30,756 nt of DNA, from assembly GCA_964487895.1 (NCBI GenBank), contig CAZASM010000008.1, positions 1 to 30,756 on the forward strand. Direction: 5' to 3'. Below, piece after piece: positions 8,507-15,258 of the stretch. The first letter of the stretch is position 1; each line of letters begins with the position of its first letter. The stretch comes from CAYYYA01 sp964487895 (GTDB lineage: Bacteria > Patescibacteriota > Patescibacteriia > UBA1558 > 2-01-FULL-52-15). The position numbers were made by a program, and so were the translations under genes. Under the pieces are notes generated by a model. That model was not told the DNA's origin. It saw nothing but the letters and a program-made list of their open reading frames with translations, and did no database searches.

Positions 8507-9145
8507 CTATTTTTTATTCTTCTGTTTCCTCATCGAGCTTATCTGCCAATAAACCAAGACGCTAAGCAGTGCGGCAAAAAAACACCAGACAGAAACTACG
8601 TTAGTGATAAAAAACCAAGCAGAAATAAACAAAGCGGCCAGCATCACTAAGCCAAAGATATTAATTATCTTATGACTTGATAAAAGACAACTACCACAGG
8701 TCGCTAAGACATAGAGGCCAAGTGTCAGCCTAGGGTAAGGGTGTGCTGGATGATAAGCAATGCAATAATTAACCACTTCAGAACTAACGCCGCGAGTCAC
8801 AACAAAAAATAAAATATATAGTCCGACCGCAAAACCTATGAAAGCTAGTTTAGATAACAGATCTTTACGACTCTTGTCTGGTTCAATCTGATAGACCGCC
8901 AAAGGAACAAAAACTGGCCACAGAACTAAAGAAAAAAATGAGTAAGCATAAGTCGCCATCGTCTGGATTATTGGATAGCCAAAAGACAACCACAGTATTC
9001 CCTCGATACCCTGCTGGATGCCAAATAATAGTGGGATGCTAGCAAAAGGAATAGCTGAAGATTTTTTCGTTTGTTTCAGAGTAACCACTCCGACAGCACT
9101 GAGTGCTCCAGCAGCGGCAAAACTAGCAGTAGCAGAAAAACACAT
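8507..9145 (-). CDS. DUF6629-like integral membrane protein
   Basis: Predicted 212-residue membrane protein with about six or seven hydrophobic segments and a basic C-terminal tail (SSMRKQKNKK). The N terminus, MCFSATASFAAAGAL, together with PLLFGIQQGIEGILWLSFG, is the pattern I associate with the DUF6629 family, whose function is not known. The ATG at 9143-9145 is kept because the MCFSA start is itself conserved in that family. It is a single gene converging on rpoC and divergent from the gene at 9306. Upstream on its strand there are TACAAT (9190-9195) and TATTAT (9210-9215) as possible -10 boxes, neither with a good -35. Confidence 0.75.
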   Translation of the reverse strand: MCFSATASFAAAGALSAVGVVTLKQTKKSSAIPFASIPLLFGIQQGIEGILWLSFGYPIIQTMATYAYSFFSLVLWPVFVPLAVYQIEPDKSRKDLLSKLAFIGFAVGLYILFFVVTRGVSSEVVNYCIAYHPAHPYPRLTLGLYVLATCGSCLLSSHKIINIFGLVMLAALFISAWFFITNVVSVWCFFAALLSVLVYWQISSMRKQKNKK

Positions 9146-9221
9146 AAGAAATATTTTGAATTTTTATTTTCGAGATCAATGTTGTGCTAATTGTATACCT
9201 TATAGAACTATAATACTAGCG

Positions 9222-9249
9222 CTACTGTCTATGGAAAATCAGACAGTGG
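9222..9249. promoter_or_regulatory. palindrome, possible operator
   Basis: CTACTGTCT (9222-9230) and AGACAGTGG (9241-9249) form an inverted repeat of 9 bp (seven perfect inner pairs, one G-T) around a 10-bp spacer. It ends 14 bp before the -35 of the promoter for the gene at 9306, in a divergent intergenic region, a place typical for a regulator site. No regulator gene lies nearby. Confidence 0.4.
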
Positions 9250-9263
9250 TCAGGAGGATAAGG

Positions 9264-9292
9264 TTGAAAAACCCCTTATTTTAAGCTATAAT
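9264..9292 (+). promoter_or_regulatory. promoter of the gene at 9306 (near-leaderless)
   Basis: TTGAAA (9264-9269), a 17-bp spacer and a perfect TATAAT (9287-9292). The expected start of transcription is about 6 nt before the ATG at 9306, too short to hold a ribosome binding site. Confidence 0.8.
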
Positions 9293-9305
9293 AGCCTCAA
9301 TTATT

Positions 9306-9977
9306 ATGGCTGAAGAACTTATTTTAAACCCCAGCGAAAACGAGCTTCTAGAGCTGGTCAAAGAACATCAACCGATCCTCTACCAGCCAAACCACGATAA
9401 ACATGAGCCTAAATTCATGTATTATCGAACCAAGGTGGAGGGCGAGACACTTCATATAACCTACTACACGGTCTGGGATAACGAACGTCACCCTCGATAC
9501 CTTTTCCATGTGGTCTATGCTTTTTTGTTTCGCAAATTTTATTATGGTTCAATTAAAGATATTGAATACATCCAGGTTGATGTGAATCTAAAAACCAGAG
9601 ATGTGACCGATATTCGCTACGAACAAACGTATAACCCTAACTATAACATTACCTTCCCTTTTCATATTCGTAACCATTTGAAAAAGGTTCCTAGCCCAAC
9701 TGCCAACGAGAATACTTTCATTCGCTTCTTTGGTAAGACCAACAATTTTCATGGATTAATCAAACCAAAATTCACTGGCAAAAGAGTCCACATGATGGTC
9801 AGCAGCTGGAATCATATTTATAACATTTATTTAGATGATATCCATAAACAAATAAAAAACCTGGGAGATCAGTTTAATACTTTCTCTGGTTTGATGTTAA
9901 AAAAATATGATTCACCAGATGTCAAAAAATACAAAGCCAGTCGTCGAAGCAAAAGCGAGACAGAAAATTTTAAATAA
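9306..9977 (+). CDS. hypothetical soluble protein
   Basis: I do not recognise this 223-residue protein. It has no signal peptide or clear membrane segment. It is rich in aromatic and charged residues; notable stretches are LHITYYTVWDNERHPRYLFH (about 50-69) and IEYIQVDVNL with following alternating residues, which suggest a beta-rich core. The C terminus (KKYKASRRSKSETENFK) is basic and probably disordered, which could allow nucleic-acid contact but proves nothing. It is monocistronic: it has its own strong promoter, a palindrome upstream and a hairpin just downstream. The dedicated promoter and coding-like codon use argue that it is a real gene. Confidence 0.75.
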   Translation: MAEELILNPSENELLELVKEHQPILYQPNHDKHEPKFMYYRTKVEGETLHITYYTVWDNERHPRYLFHVVYAFLFRKFYYGSIKDIEYIQVDVNLKTRDVTDIRYEQTYNPNYNITFPFHIRNHLKKVPSPTANENTFIRFFGKTNNFHGLIKPKFTGKRVHMMVSSWNHIYNIYLDDIHKQIKNLGDQFNTFSGLMLKKYDSPDVKKYKASRRSKSETENFK

Positions 9978-9983
9978 AAAAAA

Positions 9984-10016
9984 TCAGTCTTCTCGATGGT
10001 CGAGCGAGTAGTCTGA
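9984..10016 (+). terminator. imperfect hairpin after the gene at 9306
   Basis: TCAGTCTTCTCG (9984-9995) pairs with CGAGTAGTCTGA (10005-10016) with two T-T mismatches. It begins seven bases after the stop codon but has no U-tract downstream, so it may be a weak terminator or an mRNA 3'-end stabiliser. Confidence 0.35.
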
Positions 10017-10066
10017 AGTGCAAATTTCTAAGCCCACAACGAAAAAATTAATATCTTTAATCTTAT

Positions 10067-10096
10067 CCACCCACAAGGTGGTCGCCCTGTGAGCGA
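10067..10096 (+). repeat. double-hairpin intergenic element before the aquaporin gene
   Basis: CCACC-CACAA-GGTGG (10067-10081) is directly followed by TCGC...GCGA (10082-10096) and then AAACTAAC. This is the same layout as the element at 4501-4529 before rpoC, ending 27 bp before the start codon. Confidence 0.45.
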
Positions 10097-10123
10097 AACT
10101 AACAACTTTAATCTATAAATAAA

Positions 10124-10717
10124 ATGAAAGCATACTTAGCCGAATTTATCGGTACCTTTGTCCTAACACTAGTAGTCCTTGCTACCTCCGTTAATGGCTT
10201 TGCACTCGCAACTCCTTTAGCCGCCGCTCTCACACTCGCGCTCTGTGTCTATACGCTGGGACCAATCTCTGGTTGTCATATCAATCCAGCGATTACCCTG
10301 GGTCTTTGGTCTATCGGTAAGATTAAATCTTGGAGAGTTTTAAACTACATAGTGGCTCAAATCCTGGGAGCTGGTGCGGCATTACTAATTTTACAAACCC
10401 TCAAAGTCGTCGCTCCTGTCATGATACTCAGCGATACCCCTTTAGTAGGCTGGGCAGAATTAATCGGCGCCTTCTTCTTTGGCCTAGGAGTAGCTGCAGT
10501 CGTCAGTCACAAAGTACCAGCTGATTTCAGTGGCGCTGTTGTCGGAGGCTCATTACTACTCGGCATCGCTCTAGCCACTACAGTCTCCTTAGGCGTACTT
10601 AACCCAGCAGTAGCCTTAGGTTTAAACCTCCTGTCGTTTGCCTATATTCTAGGGCCTATTATCGGCTCTGTTCTAGGTATGCAGACCTATCGTTGGCTCG
10701 GTGGACATCAAGGGTAG
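10124..10717 (+). CDS. aquaporin / MIP-family channel, short and atypical
   Basis: Membrane channel of the major intrinsic protein family, 197 residues, shorter than the usual 230-280. The N terminus KAYLAEFIGTFVLTLVV is the typical first helix. Both pore half-helices are present: SGCHINPAITLG with N54-P55-A56, and GVLNPAVALGLN with N160-P161-A162. In classical aquaporins the second NPA is followed by the arginine of the aromatic/arginine selectivity filter; here it is Val163. Loops are short. Water, glycerol or another small neutral solute are all possible substrates, and the missing arginine makes a specific assignment unsafe. No promoter is obvious; an AT-rich, nearly G-free leader precedes the ATG. 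It is followed by a long nested inverted repeat. Confidence 0.85.
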   Translation: MKAYLAEFIGTFVLTLVVLATSVNGFALATPLAAALTLALCVYTLGPISGCHINPAITLGLWSIGKIKSWRVLNYIVAQILGAGAALLILQTLKVVAPVMILSDTPLVGWAELIGAFFFGLGVAAVVSHKVPADFSGAVVGGSLLLGIALATTVSLGVLNPAVALGLNLLSFAYILGPIIGSVLGMQTYRWLGGHQG

Positions 10718-10727
10718 CATAAATCCT

Positions 10728-10910
10728 AAACCCGAAACTCGAAATCCTAAGGAAATCAGAAACCTCAAACTTTAAAACCAAAAACACAAGCTTTTAGGCG
10801 CTCCTAAAGCTTGTGTTTTGAATTTGAGGTTTTTAATCTTGAACTTGTTTAGAGTTTCTCCGCCTCGGCTTCGCCTTTAGGCGAGACGGGAAGCTTAGAA
10901 TTTAGGGTTT
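10728..10910. repeat. long nested inverted repeat between the aquaporin gene and ftsK (contains a terminator-like hairpin)
   Basis: Four pairs of arms are nested around one centre: AAACCC 10728-10733 with GGGTTT 10905-10910, GAAACTC 10734-10740 with GAGTTTC 10852-10858, AAACCTCAAA 10760-10769 with TTTGAGGTTT 10823-10832, and a central stem 10781-10798 with 10803-10819 (17 bp, one bulge). A T-run after 10828 lets the central part act as an intrinsic terminator. A further GC hairpin (TCGCC 10871-10875 with GGCGA 10880-10884) sits inside the right arm. Confidence 0.7.
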
Positions 10911-10953
10911 CCCCCACCATCAACCATCTGACGTTTTTCCAACCAAAATAGAC

Positions 10954-10982
10954 CTTACAAAACAGTTAATTTATGCTAAAAT
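10954..10982 (+). promoter_or_regulatory. ftsK promoter (leaderless)
   Basis: CTTACA (10954-10959), a 17-bp spacer and TAAAAT (10977-10982), with an extended -10 TG at 10974-10975. Only seven bases separate the -10 from the ATG at 10990, so transcription should start at or next to the start codon. Confidence 0.65.
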
Positions 10983-10989
10983 TACCTCC

Positions 10990-13275
10990 ATGATTGGCCG
11001 GAGAAAACGTAAATATACCCGTAGACCAGACCCCCTGAACCAACCCCAAATTAACCACTGGGAATTGGGCCCTGAAATCAAACGAGCCATTACTATAGTG
11101 GCTATTTTTACGCTGGCTTTGTTAGGGCTTGTCTCCATCTTTGACGGAGCAGGCACTTTAGGTCAATACCTCAAGGCTGGATTAGGTCAAATGTTCGGCT
11201 GGACTAATTGGATTTTTTTATTATTACTTTTGAGTCTAGGATTTATCATCCTGTTCTCGAAACGCCTACAAGTAAAAAAGGTCTATTACCTAGGTATCGG
11301 CTTATTCTATCTTTCACTTAGTGGTTTATTAGATTTCTTTGTTGCTGATCTTACTCTAGCTGAAATTCGGACAGCACAGTCAGGAGCTGGGATTTTCGGC
11401 TATGCTATCGGTCATACTGCACTACGCTATGCCGGATTTTGGGGCGGTTTATTAATACTTTCCAGTCTATGCCTGATTTCTGTCATCATTGTTTTCTATA
11501 ACTCTTTACGTCTAGTAGGCAACTGGTTTACTGATCTTTTCCAAGGTGCACAATATGATGGACCGATTATTGAAGAAGCTGCTAGACCAATGACAACACT
11601 CCTTGATCTAGATAATGAAAGCGCACGAACAGAAGTAGAAGAGGAAACAATCAATGATGAACCGAGAACAAAAAATAAACATACCGAGGAAGAGCCATCT
11701 AAACCAACACAACGACAGTTAAAACTAGTAGAGATTCCTATTGGTCTTTTGAATGACAGTTCTAAACCGCCAGTCAGTGGCGATATCAAAGCTCGTGGCT
11801 TGAAAATTCAGAATACTTTAGAAACATTTGGTATCGAAGTGACCATGGGTGACGTCAATGTTGGCCCGACTGTTACCCAATTTACTCTCAAACCAGCCGA
11901 AGGAGTCAAGTTGTCCCAAATCACAACCTTACAAAACGATATTTCTTTAGCCCTAGCTGCTCACCCGATTCGTATTGAAGCTCCTATCCCTAATAAATCT
12001 TTGATTGGTATTGAAGTACCTAATCTATCAGCCTCTACTGTCCTGCTGCGAGAGATTCTCAGTAGTGAGTCTTATCTAGCGCGCAAAAGTAATCTGATGG
12101 TAGCTTTAGGCAAAGACGTGACCGGCAAAGCTCATATGGCTGATTTGGGGAAAATGCCTCATCTGTTAATAGCTGGAGCTACAGGAAGTGGAAAATCTGT
12201 AGCCATAAACTGCATTATCATGAGCTTGCTCTGGCAGAACTCCCCCTCTGACCTGAAATTGATTATGGTTGATCCAAAACGCGTCGAGCTCTCCATGTAT
12301 AATGATATCCCCCACCTAATGACTCCTGTCATCACTGATGCTAAAGCCACAATCAACGCTCTGCGCTGGGTAGTATCTGAAATGGATCAACGTTACAAAT
12401 TATTAGCTTCTGCTGGCAAGCGTAATATTGATAGTTACAACAGTAGCGTCTTGATTAATCGCTTACCTTATATCGTCGTCGTCATCGATGAATTAGCTGA
12501 CTTAATGGCTGTTGCTGCTAAAGAGGTAGAAGCCGCTATTATCCGACTAGCTCAAATGGCTCGCGCAGTTGGTATTCATCTGATTCTCGCGACACAGCGA
12601 CCATCAGTCAACGTCATCACTGGACTGATCAAAGCCAACATTACTTCGCGTATTGCTTTCTCCGTCGCGTCACAGATGGACTCTCGTACCATTCTTGATA
12701 CTTCAGGAGCAGAGAAACTCTTAGGAAACGGCGACATGTTATTTACCAACGCTTCACTGTCTAAACCAATGCGTCTGCAAGGAGCTTTTATTTCCGAAAA
12801 AGAAGTTGCATCAATCGTAGAATTCTTGCGCCAGAGTGGCGAGCCGGAATACGATCATAGTATTACCGAGAATCAAAGCAACGGTAATGGTCCAGCTGGT
12901 GGTGGAGCCATTGATGGCGATGAAGAAGATTTGCGCCGAGCGGCCGAAATTATTATCAAAGCTGGTAAAGCTTCCGCCACAATGCTACAGAGCCGTATGC
13001 GCATAGGCTATGCCAAGGCCGATCGTCTAATCATGCAATTAGAAGATATGAGTATTATTAGCTCGGCTAATGGCTCCAAAGCTAGGGAAATACTGATCTC
13101 CGAGGATCAACTAGACGGCGCTTTCGGCTATAACGCGGCTATTAATAACCCTCGACCTAGCAACACTATTCCCACCTCCACACCAGCTCCTATAGACAAC
13201 GAGGAGGAGGATGTTACACTACCATTAGAGCTTGACGAAGACGACGATACTGAGGATCGTAAAGAGCCATTTTAA
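10990..13275 (+). CDS. ftsK: DNA translocase FtsK/SpoIIIE
   Basis: Septum-anchored DNA pump that clears and sorts chromosomes at division, 761 residues. Four hydrophobic segments lie in about residues 35-180. A charged linker (about 195-245) leads to the alpha/beta motor domains with Walker A GATGSGKS at 396-403 and Walker B IVVVIDELADLM at about 494. The RQxR-like strand segment LILATQRPSVNVITG and the C-terminal winged-helix gamma domain (RRAAEIIIKAGKASATMLQ, about 648 onward), which reads orienting sequences in known homologues, are present. After it comes a proline-rich, then very acidic tail (LELDEDDDTEDRKEPF), which is unusual in position. It has its own leaderless promoter, and the RodZ-like gene and recA follow in the same direction. 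Confidence 0.95.
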   Translation: MIGRRKRKYTRRPDPLNQPQINHWELGPEIKRAITIVAIFTLALLGLVSIFDGAGTLGQYLKAGLGQMFGWTNWIFLLLLLSLGFIILFSKRLQVKKVYYLGIGLFYLSLSGLLDFFVADLTLAEIRTAQSGAGIFGYAIGHTALRYAGFWGGLLILSSLCLISVIIVFYNSLRLVGNWFTDLFQGAQYDGPIIEEAARPMTTLLDLDNESARTEVEEETINDEPRTKNKHTEEEPSKPTQRQLKLVEIPIGLLNDSSKPPVSGDIKARGLKIQNTLETFGIEVTMGDVNVGPTVTQFTLKPAEGVKLSQITTLQNDISLALAAHPIRIEAPIPNKSLIGIEVPNLSASTVLLREILSSESYLARKSNLMVALGKDVTGKAHMADLGKMPHLLIAGATGSGKSVAINCIIMSLLWQNSPSDLKLIMVDPKRVELSMYNDIPHLMTPVITDAKATINALRWVVSEMDQRYKLLASAGKRNIDSYNSSVLINRLPYIVVVIDELADLMAVAAKEVEAAIIRLAQMARAVGIHLILATQRPSVNVITGLIKANITSRIAFSVASQMDSRTILDTSGAEKLLGNGDMLFTNASLSKPMRLQGAFISEKEVASIVEFLRQSGEPEYDHSITENQSNGNGPAGGGAIDGDEEDLRRAAEIIIKAGKASATMLQSRMRIGYAKADRLIMQLEDMSIISSANGSKAREILISEDQLDGAFGYNAAINNPRPSNTIPTSTPAPIDNEEEDVTLPLELDEDDDTEDRKEPF

Positions 13276-13376
13276 CCAAAAACTGACCGAAAAGTCGTCA
13301 ATCTCTTACTGCTCGCCGTCTCTAATACCCGCCTACATAGCGTCTACTAATCTACTATTCTACCAATCTACTACTA

Positions 13377-14105
13377 ATGCATTCCTTTCAACAAAAACCT
13401 ATTTCTTCTACTCATCTATTAGCTGAGCGTTTCCAGGCTAGTCGTGAAAATCTCAAATTATCTCTGGATCAATGTGCCGAAAAATTGAATATCCAAAGAA
13501 AGTATCTCAACTATTTAGAACTATCAGACTACGAGGCTTTGCCTGGTGAGGTCTATGCTAAAACTTGGATTAGACTCTACGCTAAATTACTTGGTTTAGA
13601 TCCTGTCTCTTGCGTTAGTAGCTACCAAGCAGAAAAACTACGACAAGCTAACATTGAAGAGTCTAAACCAACATTAGCTGTACACCAAAGTCGTGATTGG
13701 CGAGCGTTACTGAGTAGTTTTTTTACCCCTCGCATCTTACGTTGGTCTGGTCTAGGGTTAATCAGCGTCCTATTACTAAGCTATGTCAGTTTCTTCGTCT
13801 ACCGAACCTTCGAACCACCAAAAATTGTCTTCGATCAACCACTAACTGACCAGAAAACGCTCGCCACCAATATGGTCATCAAAGGCAAAACTGAAGTTGG
13901 CGCTCAGCTCTGGTTTAATGATAAAAATATCCTCGTTGATGGCAATGGCCACTTCGACCAAGACATACCCTTGACAGATGGCTTGAACATTATAACTATC
14001 CGTGCTAAAAAAAAGCATAGTCGTCAGTTTGAACAAACCGTACAAATCGTCCATACGGTACCTGAACCGACGGCTGCAGCAACTTCAACAGGGGCTTATA
14101 ATTAA
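13377..14105 (+). CDS. RodZ-like helix-turn-helix membrane protein
   Basis: Predicted 242-residue single-pass membrane protein. Residues about 15-80 form a RodZ-type HTH domain (LAERFQASRENLKLSLDQ... LPGEVYAKTWIRLYAKLLGLD, the HTH_25 pattern). A transmembrane helix at about 124-144 (GLISVLLLSYVSFFVY) is followed by an extracellular beta domain with the pattern of bacterial Ig-like/Glucodextranase B modules (VIKGKTEVGAQLWFN ... DGLNIITIRAKKK). RodZ links the MreB cytoskeleton to cell-wall synthesis; whether this organism has MreB cannot be seen here. The ATG at 13377 follows a G-free tract (CTACTA-type) and no Shine-Dalgarno. It lies between ftsK and recA, 11 bp before recA, so co-transcription is likely. 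Confidence 0.8.
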   Translation: MHSFQQKPISSTHLLAERFQASRENLKLSLDQCAEKLNIQRKYLNYLELSDYEALPGEVYAKTWIRLYAKLLGLDPVSCVSSYQAEKLRQANIEESKPTLAVHQSRDWRALLSSFFTPRILRWSGLGLISVLLLSYVSFFVYRTFEPPKIVFDQPLTDQKTLATNMVIKGKTEVGAQLWFNDKNILVDGNGHFDQDIPLTDGLNIITIRAKKKHSRQFEQTVQIVHTVPEPTAAATSTGAYN

Positions 14106-14116
14106 CAGTTACTACT

Positions 14117-15115
14117 ATGAACGAAGAACGTATGCAAGCCGCTCAAGAAGCGATGAATCAGATCAAGACCCGTTTCGGCGAGGGCTCTATTATGAAACTC
14201 GGCGATACTAAAACTCTTGATGTCGAGGCTATTACCACCGGCTGTCTATCACTAGATATTGCTCTTGGTATCGGCGGCGTACCACGAGGCAGAATTATCG
14301 AAATCTACGGTCCAGAGTCTTCTGGTAAAACTACGCTGGCTCAGCACATAGTCTCTGAAGCCCAGAAACGTGGTGGTGTCGCAGCCTTTATTGATGCTGA
14401 ACATGCACTAGACCCAGAGTATGCCAAAAAAATTGGCGTCAACGTTAAAGAATTACTAATCTCCCAACCTGATACCGGAGAGCAAGCTTTAGAAATTTGT
14501 GAAACTTTAGTTCGCTCCGGTGGTGTGGATGTTGTCGTCATTGACTCTGTCGCCGCCTTAGTACCAAAAGCTGAAATCGAGGGCGATATGGGCGACTCAC
14601 ATATGGGTCTGCAGGCTCGTCTCATGAGCCAAGCATTACGAAAGCTAGCTGGCATTATTCACAAAAGTAACACTACTGTCATCTTCATCAACCAAATTCG
14701 TATGAAGATCGGTGTCTTCTTTGGTAATCCAGAAACAACCACAGGCGGTAACGCTTTGAAATTCTACGCTTCCGTGCGTATTGAAGTTCGTCGTGCTGCC
14801 CAAATCAAGCAAGCAGAAAAAATTATTGGTAATCGGGTCAACTGCAAAATTGTCAAAAATAAAATTGCTCCACCGTTCAAAACTTGTGAATTCGATATCA
14901 TGTACAATGAAGGCATCTCCACTGCAGGAGATCTTCTCGACCAAGGCGTCTTGCATAATGTCATCACCAAATCTGGCAATTCCTACTCTTTCGGTGAAAC
15001 GAAAATGGGTGTCGGCCGTGAAACCGCTAAAGCTTTTTTGAAGGCCGAGAAAAAGCTCCAAGCAGAAATTCGTAAGCTGGTAATGGCGGCGGTGAAACAA
15101 GCAGTAGTAGAATAA
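14117..15115 (+). CDS. recA: recombinase RecA
   Basis: Homologous recombination and SOS co-protease protein, 332 residues, slightly short because the acidic C-terminal tail of E. coli RecA is missing and replaced by a basic end (KKLQAEIRKLVMAAVKQ). Walker A GPESSGKT is at 65-72. VVVIDSVAALVPKAEIEG (Walker B and following), FINQIRMKIGVFFGNPETTTGG (the L2 DNA-binding region) and the N-terminal FGEGSIMKLGD motif are all intact. It is probably co-transcribed with the gene before it (11-bp gap) and ends at the compound hairpin terminator at 15131-15223. No LexA-box-like site is evident upstream, but it may have no promoter of its own. Confidence 0.98.
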   Translation: MNEERMQAAQEAMNQIKTRFGEGSIMKLGDTKTLDVEAITTGCLSLDIALGIGGVPRGRIIEIYGPESSGKTTLAQHIVSEAQKRGGVAAFIDAEHALDPEYAKKIGVNVKELLISQPDTGEQALEICETLVRSGGVDVVVIDSVAALVPKAEIEGDMGDSHMGLQARLMSQALRKLAGIIHKSNTTVIFINQIRMKIGVFFGNPETTTGGNALKFYASVRIEVRRAAQIKQAEKIIGNRVNCKIVKNKIAPPFKTCEFDIMYNEGISTAGDLLDQGVLHNVITKSGNSYSFGETKMGVGRETAKAFLKAEKKLQAEIRKLVMAAVKQAVVE

Positions 15116-15130
15116 TACAGCACTCTATAT

Positions 15131-15223
15131 AAACAGAGAGACGGCATATTAGAACCACCCCAGGTCTTTAGGACCTGCCCCTCCTTTTAAAAGGAGGGGA
15201 AAGGGGTGGTGGTCTCTCTGTTT
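15131..15223. terminator. recA terminator with nested palindromes inside the loop
   Basis: The outer stem is a perfect 12 bp: AAACAGAGAGAC (15131-15142) with GTCTCTCTGTTT (15212-15223), followed by more Ts. Inside it, ACCACCCC (15154-15161) pairs with GGGGTGGT (15203-15210). Inside that are two hairpins, CAGGTC-TTTAG-GACCTG (15161-15177, sharing base 15161) and a perfect 22-bp palindrome at 15178-15199 whose left half is CCCCTCCTTTT. The result is a junction with two arms within a terminator stem. Confidence 0.85.
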
Positions 15224-15243
15224 TTTATTATCACCACTTGTCG

Positions 15244-15249
15244 TATAAT
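15244..15249 (+). promoter_or_regulatory. -10 box of the flippase gene (leaderless)
   Basis: Perfect TATAAT, nine bases before ATG 15259. The -35 region falls on the T-run of the preceding terminator (15221-15227) and is poor. Transcription would start 2-3 bases before the ATG. This box also argues against the earlier in-frame TTG at 15238 as the start. Confidence 0.6.
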
Positions 15250-15258
15250 GTACTAGTT

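Noticed and set aside
9091..9103. AGCAC-TGA-GTGCT palindrome resembling the GCTGAGC family
   Set aside because: It lies in the coding sequence of a conserved N-terminal region and lacks the GC-rich core; probably chance.
9018..9284. 88-residue plus-strand ORF
   Set aside because: It overlaps the start of the DUF6629-like gene in antisense and runs into the promoter of the next gene; composition is not coding-like.
14645..15100. 151-residue ORF antisense to recA
   Set aside because: Shadow of the conserved recA frame; no start signal or recognisable domain.
15238..15258. TTG 15238 as the flippase start
   Set aside because: A perfect TATAAT lies between this codon and ATG 15259, and the added residues are not typical of the family.
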